A stretch of DNA of 64,000 nt from Rhodopirellula bahusiensis (lineage in GTDB: Bacteria; Planctomycetota; Planctomycetia; Pirellulales; Pirellulaceae). Both the position numbers and the translations under genes were made by a program. Below the pieces are notes generated by a model, which searched no databases, was not told where the DNA came from, and saw only the letters and a list, made by a program, of their open reading frames with translations. The stretch is taken from contig NZ_NIZW01000001.1 of the NCBI RefSeq assembly GCF_002727185.1, positions 558,001 through 622,000 of the forward strand, given 5' to 3'. Below are positions 29,888 through 38,860 of the stretch, piece after piece; the stretch's first letter is position 1, and the number at the start of each line of letters is the position of its first letter.

Positions 29888-31537
29888 GTGACGCCCGTGT
29901 CGCAACGTCTGTTTAACTTCTGTGTCTTTGGGACGCTTGCCGTGATGGCAGCCCCACTGCATGCACAAACCAATTCAACTCGGTCGAGCCAATCGGGCTC
30001 GGTTCGCAACGCGAGCTATATAGAGCAGAACGCTCGAGCATCGTGGCAGCCAGTCCGAGACCTTTCGCAAAAAACGACCTCGCAATCGACCAACGCGAAT
30101 CGCCCGCAGTCGGCGAATGTTCGCTTGGTAGACCACACGTCATCCTTGCCTTCTCCGCCCATGCCTCCTTCGATCAACCCGATCATTGAAGAAGGCCCAA
30201 TCACTCATTCGATGCCACTGGACGGCCAGGTCATCTACGACCCGATGCTGGACGGCGGTTGCGACTCCATGCCAATGGGCAGCTGCGGATGCGGCAACCA
30301 TGGGTGCGATGGCGGTTGCGGTTCGCTCAGCTACGGCGGATGCGACGGCATCGGTTGCGGTGGCGGCGTTTGTCACAACGGCGACCCGATGTGCGGCGAA
30401 TACAACGATTGCGACGCGATGCGACCATGCATGACGCTTTGCTTCCCTCAGGACGGTTGGTTCTCGGCTGAGTACCTGTTGTGGTGGCAAGATGGCATGG
30501 CATTGCCACCGTTGGTGTCCACCGATGTGCTGCCATCGCAACGTTTCCCGAATGATCCGGGTCGTGTTCTGTACGGCGGCCAAGATGTCTTGACCGACAA
30601 CATGGACGGACTGCGTCTGAAGTTCGGATTCTGGTTGGACAAGTGCCACACCTGGGGCATTGGAGCGGAAGGTTTCGGAATCGGGGAAGAAACCGACAGC
30701 TATCGTGCCAGTGGTGCTGACTCGCAATTCTTGGGTCGCCCATTCATCAACGTTGCCAACGGCAGTGTCGAAGACCAACAACAAGTTGCCTTCCCCAATC
30801 AACTCGCGGGAACCGTGGCCGTTGATGTCGACAGTCGCTTGCGAGGCTGGGGAATCAACCTGCGTCACCTACGCCGCAGCGAAACCAGCTGCAGCCAAGG
30901 CGTCTTCTGCGGTTGCCCAGAACACACCTGCGAACGATTTGAATACCTGGTCGGATTCCGCCAAGTCGAACTGCGTGAAGGCGTTCGAATCACGGAAGAC
31001 CTCGCCAGCATCCCAACCGCTCCTGACACCACCGTGTTGCAGTACGACATCTTCGATGACTTCCGCACTCGCAACCAATTCAACGGCTTGGACTTGGGTT
31101 GGATGTACAAACGAACCCGAGGCTACTGGACGTTCGACGCTTTGATTCGATTGGGCGTTGGCAACACTCGTCAACGAGTCACGATCGACGGTGAAACATC
31201 CATCGATGGTGGAGCGGCTGAAAAAGGCGGCTTGCTTGCTCAGAACTCCAACATCGGCGAATACAGCCGCGACGAGTTCTCAGTTCTGCCACAGCTCGAC
31301 CTGACGCTGGGTTACCAAGTCACCGAACAACTGCGAGCCACCTTCGGATACACGTTCCTTTACTGGTCCAACGTGGTGCGACCTGGCGATCACATCGACC
31401 GCCGCGTCGACACGGCTCAATTGCCCAATGGCACGACGCCAGCAACGCCAGTTCTGGCTGATTACCCCGCCTTCGAATTCGACAACACCGACTACTGGGC
31501 CCAAGGCATCAGCTTCGGTGGCGAGTACCGCTGGTAG
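29888..31537 (+). CDS. BBP7 family outer-membrane beta-barrel protein with Cys/Gly-rich insert
   Basis: The start is GTG, at 29888 or 29897. A signal peptide follows (LFNFCVFGTLAVMAAPLHAQ). A disordered N-terminal region leads to a segment with 12 cysteines in about 64 residues (roughly nucleotides 30258-30444), rich in Gly and Asp. The barrel part starts at WFSAEYLLWWQDGMALPPL, a BBP7 signature, and alternates beta-strand pattern to the C terminus (YWAQGISFGGEYRW, ending in an aromatic residue as outer-membrane barrels do). It is one of two BBP7 proteins flanking the DUF11 adhesin. Likely an outer-membrane barrel; what it transports or binds is unknown. Confidence 0.85.
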   Translation: MTPVSQRLFNFCVFGTLAVMAAPLHAQTNSTRSSQSGSVRNASYIEQNARASWQPVRDLSQKTTSQSTNANRPQSANVRLVDHTSSLPSPPMPPSINPIIEEGPITHSMPLDGQVIYDPMLDGGCDSMPMGSCGCGNHGCDGGCGSLSYGGCDGIGCGGGVCHNGDPMCGEYNDCDAMRPCMTLCFPQDGWFSAEYLLWWQDGMALPPLVSTDVLPSQRFPNDPGRVLYGGQDVLTDNMDGLRLKFGFWLDKCHTWGIGAEGFGIGEETDSYRASGADSQFLGRPFINVANGSVEDQQQVAFPNQLAGTVAVDVDSRLRGWGINLRHLRRSETSCSQGVFCGCPEHTCERFEYLVGFRQVELREGVRITEDLASIPTAPDTTVLQYDIFDDFRTRNQFNGLDLGWMYKRTRGYWTFDALIRLGVGNTRQRVTIDGETSIDGGAAEKGGLLAQNSNIGEYSRDEFSVLPQLDLTLGYQVTEQLRATFGYTFLYWSNVVRPGDHIDRRVDTAQLPNGTTPATPVLADYPAFEFDNTDYWAQGISFGGEYRW

Positions 31538-31841
31538 GTCTGACACACGGAGGCTTGGCAAGGCCTGCTGATTCGACCGGAAATTCTAAATGGGTTGCCG
31601 GGACGAACAATTCGAAAATTTCAGCTGACTCGCAATGAATCGGCTGACGCGAAGAAAGCAAACATGCCGATTACACCGAAACCGAGGGATTCGGAGCGGT
31701 GAAGGATGAAACCATTCTCCGAGTGAGAGCATCCAACCATCGCCCAGCAACGAGCCAGTCGCGTCATCCCCATTGATTTCGCGTGGCGGGCTTCGAAGAC
31801 GCAGGCTCCCCAACTAGACAACAGTATCCAGGGAATTGGAC
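31538..31841. other. Intergenic region, nothing recognised
   Basis: About 304 bases between the first BBP7 gene and the DUF11 protein. No strong terminator, repeat or gene was seen. It probably holds the promoter of the large surface protein. Confidence 0.4.
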
Positions 31842-34800
31842 ATGATCTTCCAACGCATGATCGACCGTCTGACCGGTCAAAACCGTCGCACCAACCAAGC
31901 GGATCAAGCGAAATCCAGTCGTCGTGGTCGCCGAGGACGACGCCGTCTGAAATTGGAATCCCTGCAAAAACGTGAACTGATGGCAAGCGATTTGGCCGCC
32001 ATCAGCGGCATCGCCTACATCGACAGCGATGGCAGCGGAACGATGGATGGGGGTGAACCCGCCATCGAAGGTGCGTTGATCACCTTGTACCGCGATGCCA
32101 ACAGCAACGGAACACTGGAAATCGGCACCGACGTGGTCGAGGGCACCGTCACAACGGTCGCGGATGGAGCGTACCGCTTCACCAACCTGGATGGTTCCGA
32201 TGCGAGCGGCACAACAGCCACCGGTGTGTACTTCCTGACGCAAGAAGACGCGCCGGGTGGGGCCGACCTCAGCGGTTTGGTTTTCCCTGATACCGCAACA
32301 TTGACCATCACCGATGACACCGGTGTGACCGCAGCGACCATCGATGCATTCTCGATCGATCAACCTTCACAACCAATCACCGAAACGGTTGCCGGCAGCA
32401 CCACCACCAGCAGCAGTGGTGCATTGACCTCCGGTGGTGATGTGATCGGTGACGAACGAGACGTGGAGATTTTCATCGACGCGAGAACCAGCGGCGATAG
32501 CCAGTTCTCGATCGTCACAGGTTCCAACGAACTCGTCTTCAGCAATGGTGGCGACGTCACGGCAACTCTGCTGGTGCAATATGACGGCGTGGATGCCGAT
32601 GGTGGTGGATTGGCGCTTGATCACACCGGACTGAGCAGTGCCGACCTTTCGAACTCGGATTCAGCCGCCGGAATCGTGCTGTCGGTTCGCAGCGACCAGG
32701 TCGTGACCGATGGTATCGAAGTTCGGGTTTACACTGACGCGGCCAACTTCTCGACGGCCACACTCAGCTTGCCCAGCAACATCGCCGGACCTGCCCAAGA
32801 ATTGTTTGTGCCCTTCAGTGCTTTCTCGGATGTAGGTACGGGAGCCGATTTTGGCGACGTTGGTGCCATCGAAGTCTTTGTCGATGCAGTCGGCAGCAAC
32901 GGCGGTGCGGGTGCATCGAGTTTGGACCTGTTCGTTTCTGTTTTGGAATCACAAAGCAGCAATGAGAACGTGCTGAACTTGGCCAGTATACAGCCGATGG
33001 AATTGGGCGGTGAAGTCTTCATCGACGACGGCGGCGGAACCAACCAAACCAATCAAAACAACGGCACACGTGACGCTGGCGAACCCGATTTCCCCAACCC
33101 CGGTGCGGGCAATGAAATCGTGGTGGAACTCTACGCTTTGAGCGGACCAACTGACACGGTCGACGCTGGCGACACTCCGATCGCGACGACCACGGTCGCC
33201 GGTGGAGCCACCTCGGGTGCCTACACCTTCACCACGCTGACCAGCGGCGATCCACTTGGTCCTGGCACCTACGCAGTTGTGATTCCCGAATCAGAATTCG
33301 CAACCGGCCAACCGCTCTTTGGACACTCCGGCAGTGGCACCGCCGCCGCGGACACTGACCTGAATGCCAACGACGATAACGACGGCACCTACGTCGATGG
33401 AATCGGCTTGGTCAGCGGCGCGATCACCCTGGAAGTCAACGGAGAACCCACCGCTGACGGAACCGACAACAACACCAACTCAACCGTCGACTTCGGTGTG
33501 GTTCCCAACACCGACTTGCGAATCACTAAATCATTGGTGACCGCATCATCGAACTTGATCGCGGGCGGTACTGCGGTCTTCGACTTGGTGATTGAAAACT
33601 TGGGTCCATTGGATGCCACCGATGTCAGCGTGGATGACTTCATCCCCGATGGCCTGACCTTCGATCGAATCGAAGACAGTGGCGGCGGGGCAGTTGCCAC
33701 CACCACGACGACCGAAGTGGGTGGTGCCGGCCGCGAGATCCGAACGTTCAGCGTCGGAGCCTTGGCCGCATCTGGATCGGTCACCTACCGAGTCTTCACC
33801 GACATCGACACCGATGTTTCAGCGGACCCTGAAAATGAAGCTCACGTCAGTGGTTTCCAAGTCGAAGTCGACAACGACCCGACCAACCCAGATGACTCCG
33901 ATCCACTGTTGAACAACGTTTCGTTAGCGAACGCGGATGTTCCAATCGCGACGTTGAGCGTGACCAAAACGGACAACTTGGCGACCGTCACGGCGGGTAA
34001 CCAACTGACCTATCAAATCACGGTCACCAACACCAGTACCGACAACGCAATCAACGTGACCGCACTGGACACGCTGCCAACGGGAGTGACGTTTGTTTCG
34101 GCAAGCTTCACTGACGGTTCGGGTTCGGTCAGCGAAGTGACCGCAGGCCCTGACATCGGCAAGATTCAGATGGTGCTGGGCGATTTGGCAGCCGGCGAAG
34201 ACGAAACGATCGAGATCATTGTCACGGTCGATGCAACAATCGCCGACGGTGATTCGCCACTGGACAACTCGGTCACCGCAACGGCCGACAACGCACCCGA
34301 TGTAACAACCAATGACACAACCGACGTTGTCCGCGAAGTCGATGTGACGGTCGCGAAAACGGTCATCGAAACTCGGATTCCCGATGATCGCACCGATGGC
34401 GATGACGCTGATGACATCATCGACAGCACTTCACCATTCCAGGTTGTCGCGGGCGGTTTTGTCACCTACCAAGTCGTGGTTTCCAACTCGGGACCATCGG
34501 AAGCTCGAGGCGTTGAAGTCGTCGATGTCTTGGACGCTGGATTGACACTGGTGGCCGGCAGCTTCGACGCAGGGACATCCGGAATCACTGTGGTTCAAAC
34601 CGGTCAAACACTGACCTTCACGGTTCCTGACTTGGACCCCAGCGAGTCGCTGACCTTTGAATTTGAAGTCGGCATCGGCTCGGATGAACTCGACGTGATC
34701 GCCAACACGGCGACGGTCAGCACGACCGATCCTGAATCGGATTCCAACAACAACACCTCGACGGTCAACATCGATCCAGAAGCCCGGATCGACCTGATCT

Positions 34801-36401
34801 TAGAAAAGACGGCTGGCGAAACCACCGTGGTTCCTGGTGCCGACACTGTGACCTACACGTTCACGGTATCGCACGATGACGACAGCATCTCCGATGCGAT
34901 CGACTCTCGCATCACTGACACGCTGCCTGCCGGATTATCCAACGTTGTGATCACGGCGGCTGGTTCATCCACTTCGAACTTCAACACCACCACTCGTTTG
35001 CTGGAAGTCGAATACGCTTCGATTCCCGTCGGAACGACTCAGACCTTCACGGTCACCGCCGATGTCGATCCAACCGTGACAACGGACTTGGTCAACTCGG
35101 CTGCCGTTGCCGTCCCCGGTGTGACCGAACTGGACAGCACCAATAACACCGACACCGTGACCGTTGGCGTGACTCCTGAGTTCGACCTGACGATTGCCAA
35201 AACCGTCCAAGGCGGTGCCACCACATTCGGTCCAGATGACACGGTGACGTTCAACATCGTTGTCTCGCACGACACCGATGACGATGGCACCGAAGCAGAC
35301 AACGGTGAAAGCCCATCGACGGCGACGGGTGCCATTGTCACCGATACACTGCCGGCCGGATTGACATTCGCATCCGCCACATCAGGCGGTGCCGCGGTCA
35401 CACCGACCAGCACCACCAATGGCGTAATCGTGTTCCCTGAATTCGATCTTGCTCCTGGCACGACTCGAACGCTGACCATCACCGCAACGGTCGATGATGA
35501 TGCGTCAGGTTCGATCACGAACAACGTCTCGCTGGCAACCGATACCGGCGAAACGCAGACCGACAACAACTCAGCATCTGTCCCTGTCACAGTAGTTCCC
35601 GAAGCCAACGTGCGAGTCACAAAAACGGTGGACGTGACCACGGCTCAAACCGGTAGCGAACTGACCTACACGGTCATCGTCTTCAACGACGGTCCGTCAC
35701 CAGCAGACGCCGTCACCGCGGTTGACACGCTGCCAGCAGGACTGACGTTCGTCAGCGGCACGGGACCAAGCGGAGCCTTGTCCGCAGCCGGTCAGACAGT
35801 CACCGTCAACGGTGGAACGATCGCCTCGGGCAGTTCATTCCAGTTCACGATCGTTGCTTCGATCAACGACGGTGTGACGGCTGACCAAGTCAACAGCGTT
35901 TCAGTTTCTACCTCAACCGCAGAAACCAACTCGACCGACAACACGGCTTCGGCCACCACGGCGATAGACCAGGCGATCAACGAGATCTCCGGCAACGTGT
36001 ACCGCGACGCCAATAGCAATGGTGTCCGCGACGCGGGTGAGGTCGGCTACGAAGGCGTTCAGTTGCAACTGACCGGTACCCTGTCCGATGGCAGCACTTT
36101 CACTCCCGTGACCGTGACCACGGATGCCAACGGCGAATACCTGTTCGAGGACCTGCTGCCTGGCAAGTACCAAGTGACTCGGTTGTCCTTGCCAAGTGGC
36201 ACAAGTGACGGGCCCGAATTCCCCAGCACATCCGAAGGCACCTTGGGCAACGGTGAAAGCATCGACGACATTGATGTCGGTGGCACCAACCCGACCGTTG
36301 TGGCGTTGACCGACTTCACAGTTGTCGACAACAGCAAACGCAGCTTCCTGGCATCGTTCATGCAAACGCCAGGCATTCAGAATCGTCCAACGGATCGTTG
36401 A
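31842..36401 (+). CDS. Large extracellular protein: planctomycete extracellular signal, SdrD-like B modules, six DUF11 repeats
   Basis: ATG at 31842; TTG at 31836 is in frame and not excluded. The Arg-rich N terminus ending RRLKLESLQKRELMASD is the planctomycete extracellular (Planc_extracel-type) targeting motif. The ~1519 residues then hold SdrD B-like modules (GIAYIDSDGSGTMDGGEPAI; GGEVFIDDGGG), followed by six DUF11 units starting with patterns such as LRITKSLV, LSVTKTDN, VTVAKTVI, LILEKTAG, LTIAKTVQ and VRVTKTVD, most containing TLPAGLTF-like strands. A last SdrD-like module (GNVYRDANSNGVRDAGEVGY) is near the C terminus. Very acidic and rich in Thr, Asp and Gly, as in surface adhesins or stalks. 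It sits between two BBP7 barrel genes and is followed by a terminator. Confidence 0.9.
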   Translation: MIFQRMIDRLTGQNRRTNQADQAKSSRRGRRGRRRLKLESLQKRELMASDLAAISGIAYIDSDGSGTMDGGEPAIEGALITLYRDANSNGTLEIGTDVVEGTVTTVADGAYRFTNLDGSDASGTTATGVYFLTQEDAPGGADLSGLVFPDTATLTITDDTGVTAATIDAFSIDQPSQPITETVAGSTTTSSSGALTSGGDVIGDERDVEIFIDARTSGDSQFSIVTGSNELVFSNGGDVTATLLVQYDGVDADGGGLALDHTGLSSADLSNSDSAAGIVLSVRSDQVVTDGIEVRVYTDAANFSTATLSLPSNIAGPAQELFVPFSAFSDVGTGADFGDVGAIEVFVDAVGSNGGAGASSLDLFVSVLESQSSNENVLNLASIQPMELGGEVFIDDGGGTNQTNQNNGTRDAGEPDFPNPGAGNEIVVELYALSGPTDTVDAGDTPIATTTVAGGATSGAYTFTTLTSGDPLGPGTYAVVIPESEFATGQPLFGHSGSGTAAADTDLNANDDNDGTYVDGIGLVSGAITLEVNGEPTADGTDNNTNSTVDFGVVPNTDLRITKSLVTASSNLIAGGTAVFDLVIENLGPLDATDVSVDDFIPDGLTFDRIEDSGGGAVATTTTTEVGGAGREIRTFSVGALAASGSVTYRVFTDIDTDVSADPENEAHVSGFQVEVDNDPTNPDDSDPLLNNVSLANADVPIATLSVTKTDNLATVTAGNQLTYQITVTNTSTDNAINVTALDTLPTGVTFVSASFTDGSGSVSEVTAGPDIGKIQMVLGDLAAGEDETIEIIVTVDATIADGDSPLDNSVTATADNAPDVTTNDTTDVVREVDVTVAKTVIETRIPDDRTDGDDADDIIDSTSPFQVVAGGFVTYQVVVSNSGPSEARGVEVVDVLDAGLTLVAGSFDAGTSGITVVQTGQTLTFTVPDLDPSESLTFEFEVGIGSDELDVIANTATVSTTDPESDSNNNTSTVNIDPEARIDLILEKTAGETTVVPGADTVTYTFTVSHDDDSISDAIDSRITDTLPAGLSNVVITAAGSSTSNFNTTTRLLEVEYASIPVGTTQTFTVTADVDPTVTTDLVNSAAVAVPGVTELDSTNNTDTVTVGVTPEFDLTIAKTVQGGATTFGPDDTVTFNIVVSHDTDDDGTEADNGESPSTATGAIVTDTLPAGLTFASATSGGAAVTPTSTTNGVIVFPEFDLAPGTTRTLTITATVDDDASGSITNNVSLATDTGETQTDNNSASVPVTVVPEANVRVTKTVDVTTAQTGSELTYTVIVFNDGPSPADAVTAVDTLPAGLTFVSGTGPSGALSAAGQTVTVNGGTIASGSSFQFTIVASINDGVTADQVNSVSVSTSTAETNSTDNTASATTAIDQAINEISGNVYRDANSNGVRDAGEVGYEGVQLQLTGTLSDGSTFTPVTVTTDANGEYLFEDLLPGKYQVTRLSLPSGTSDGPEFPSTSEGTLGNGESIDDIDVGGTNPTVVALTDFTVVDNSKRSFLASFMQTPGIQNRPTDR

Positions 36402-36487
36402 TCCATTGGACTGAGAAGAACTCGCGACAACAAATCGATGCCGGGCAACGGGGAGCCGGTGGAACGCTCGGATCGATTTCGTGAGTC

Positions 36488-36526
36488 AAGCCCGGCCTTT
36501 TTCGGGGGGAAAAGGTCGGGCTTTTT
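36488..36526 (+). terminator. Intrinsic terminator after the DUF11 surface protein
   Basis: A 14-base stem (AAGCCCGGCCTTTT, 36488-36501, with AAAAGGTCGGGCTT, 36510-36523, one G-T wobble), eight-base loop, and T-run to 36526. Confidence 0.87.
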
Positions 36527-36772
36527 CATGCGCTGACGAGTAGGAGAGCGGATGGTCACCGGAACCATGTCCAGAGTCGAGTCGATGTTTCGCCACTCGC
36601 CCGCAGGCCAGCTAACTTGTCCCGCATCAACGCGAACCGGTTTCACGCATCGCGGACAGGCCACCAGGCAACTCGGACCGCGTTTGGTATTGACGCGATG
36701 GACTTAGATTGACGATCCGTTCGGTTGGACACGCCAAAATCTTGAGCGAATCCGATCTAGAACGGAAAAATA
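36527..36772. other. Intergenic region upstream of the second BBP7 gene
   Basis: About 246 bases after the terminator. No gene or repeat seen; presumably the promoter region of the second BBP7 gene. Confidence 0.4.
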
Positions 36773-38131
36773 ATGCCAGCCCCGACCAATCAAACTACCG
36801 CTAGACTTGCTTCTCGCTCTCTCAGCCCTCGATTCTCTTGCCTCGCATTTGTTGCTGCATTAGTTTTGCTGCTGATTTCGGTTTGTGAAACTCAAAACGC
36901 GAGCGGTCAACAGTACGCGGTCGTTCCGGTCAATGGAAATGCAATCGATCCGTACGCCACCGCGGCCTACAACAGTGGCTCCCAAGGTGGCGGTTTTCTC
37001 GCGGGTTTCCCGAGTCAACAATTTCCGTCCAATCTGTTTGTGACCGAGGTCGCGGCTCAGGATCGTTTTTGGCTTCGCACCGACTACATCCGTTGGTGGG
37101 CCGATGGCATGGAGACTCCCGCTTTGGCGACGACCAGCCCCAATGGCACCGCTCAAAGCGATGCGGGCGTCCTAGGATTGGCGAACACCCAAACCCTGTA
37201 TGGAGGTGAGATCAACGACGAAAGCACCAATGGAATTCGATTCCGCGGTGGCTTCTTTGTCACGCCCACCTCAGCGTTTGGAATTGAAGGAGAATACTTC
37301 CGAATCGGATCCAACGAATCAGGGTTCAGCCGCAACGGTGGCACTCAAATCCTGGCTCGCCCCTTCTATCGAACCGACACCGACATCGAGACCTCTCAGC
37401 TGATCAACTATCCTGGTGTGGTTGATGGCAGCCTGTCGATTGGCGCCAGCTCCAAACTCAATTCCTACTTGGTCAACGGACGCGTCGCATTGTGCCCCAC
37501 GTGCGGCGGAAACTGTGTGGCTTGCCGCAATACCGACCGAGTCGACTGGCTGATCGGATATCGACACATCGAACTGGATGAAGCCCTGACCTTTTCCGAA
37601 ACGCTCGACTCTCAGCTCACCGCGGCCCCCGGCACGATCGTTCTGAACGAAGCGTTTCGGACCAGCAACGAATTCGACGGGTTGCAACTGGGAGTGGTTT
37701 ACCAAGCCAACTTGAAACGAATTTGGCTCGAGAGCCTCTTGCGAGTCGCGGTCGGCACAAACAAGCAAACCGTTTCGATCAACGGGAACACGACCATCAC
37801 CGAATCCGGAGTAACGGACAACTACACCGGAGGACTCTACGCCCAACGAGACAACTCGGGGACATTCAGTCGCGACGAGTTCACGATGGTTCCCGAAGTC
37901 GGATTCACACTTGGTGTTCACCTCACCAGTTGCCTGGACGCGACGGTCGGCTACTCCCTGCTCTATCTTCCAAACGTCGTTCGCCCCGGTGACCAAATCG
38001 ATCGCGACGTTGATCCCGATCTGCTGGCACCACCCGGTGTCGTGACGTCGCCGTCACGTCCCGAATTTCGGTTCATCCAAAACGACTATGTGGCTCATGG
38101 GTTAAGTTTTGGCGGACAGCTTCGATTTTAA
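36773..38131 (+). CDS. BBP7 family outer-membrane beta-barrel protein (second copy)
   Basis: A 452-residue product with a signal peptide (FVAALVLLLISVCETQNASG). The barrel resembles the protein at 29888-31537: FWLRTDYIRWWADGMETPAL corresponds to the BBP7 entry there, and NVVRPGDQIDRDVDPDLL to NVVRPGDHIDRRVDTAQL. It ends in a strand with a terminal aromatic residue (GLSFGGQLRF). It lacks the long Cys/Gly-rich insert of its paralogue but keeps a small CPTCGGNCVAC cluster in the barrel. Likely an outer-membrane barrel linked to the same surface system. Confidence 0.87.
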   Translation: MPAPTNQTTARLASRSLSPRFSCLAFVAALVLLLISVCETQNASGQQYAVVPVNGNAIDPYATAAYNSGSQGGGFLAGFPSQQFPSNLFVTEVAAQDRFWLRTDYIRWWADGMETPALATTSPNGTAQSDAGVLGLANTQTLYGGEINDESTNGIRFRGGFFVTPTSAFGIEGEYFRIGSNESGFSRNGGTQILARPFYRTDTDIETSQLINYPGVVDGSLSIGASSKLNSYLVNGRVALCPTCGGNCVACRNTDRVDWLIGYRHIELDEALTFSETLDSQLTAAPGTIVLNEAFRTSNEFDGLQLGVVYQANLKRIWLESLLRVAVGTNKQTVSINGNTTITESGVTDNYTGGLYAQRDNSGTFSRDEFTMVPEVGFTLGVHLTSCLDATVGYSLLYLPNVVRPGDQIDRDVDPDLLAPPGVVTSPSRPEFRFIQNDYVAHGLSFGGQLRF

Positions 38132-38162
38132 CACACCGGATCGAGAAGCCCCGTATCAACAG

Positions 38163-38753
38163 ATGCTCGGGCTCTCTTCGCCCTGGGCGGTCGTTGACAT
38201 TCATCTGGACCACGAAGTCCAGGAGATCCGCGTGTATGTCGAACACACTCGTGGTGCGAAGTTCTGTTGCTGAGAATGCGAGCCTGAATGTCCTTGCCAC
38301 GACCATGCTGAGGAGCGTCGTTGGAGACACCTCGATTCGTGTCAGTTCAAGACAGTACTGATTGCGAAAACGCCGCGAGTGAAGTGCCCGACACATGGTA
38401 CGAAGAATGCCAAGTTGCCATGGCCCGAAAAGAACATTCAGTTCACGATGTTATTTGAGCGATTTGCAATCGACGTGCTCTTGGGCGCTCAAACAGTTCA
38501 AGTAGCCAAAGGAATTCTACAATCCAGCTGGGATGAAACATGGCACATCCTGAAGAAGATTGCCAAAACCATCCAGGAACGATTGCCCAACGTTGTGATC
38601 TACTGCATGCACGGAATCACCAATGCCGTCGCGGAAGGCATGAACAGCAAGATCATGTCCATCAAGCGTCGGGTAGGCGGCTACCGAGATCGAGAGAATT
38701 TCAAAACGGCAATTTACTTCTACTATGGTGGACTCGATCTCTACCCACGATAA
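38163..38753 (+). pseudogene. ISL3-family transposase remnant
   Basis: Translating this frame gives the N-terminal part of an ISL3 transposase (SSPWAVVDIHLDHEVQEIRV, then a zinc-finger region and HAEERRWRHLDSCQF) and its C-terminal end (ITNAVAEGMNSKIMSIKRRV, YFYYGGLDLYPR). A TGA at 38271-38273 interrupts the zinc finger. The text jumps from SWDETWHILKKI almost directly to the C-terminal region, so roughly 200 codons of the catalytic core, including most of the acidic residues, are missing. The element is dead. No clear terminal inverted repeats were found. Only the part after 38379 is an open frame. Confidence 0.85.
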
Positions 38754-38860
38754 ACCCGGATGGCGTTTTTTTTGGTTTCGGCATTTGACGCGAACTCCCT
38801 TGCCCCGTTCTGCTGTAGTTTTATTCAGGAATCCATTTGCAACACGTTTTTCGAATCCTC

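Noticed and set aside
33500-35950. Repeats in the DUF11 region as a CRISPR array
   Set aside because: The units are ~130-residue coding repeats, diverged in DNA, not short identical repeats with spacers.
38271-38273. TGA in the ISL3 zinc finger as a selenocysteine codon
   Set aside because: The gene also lacks its catalytic core and no selenocysteine insertion element is evident, so decay is simpler.
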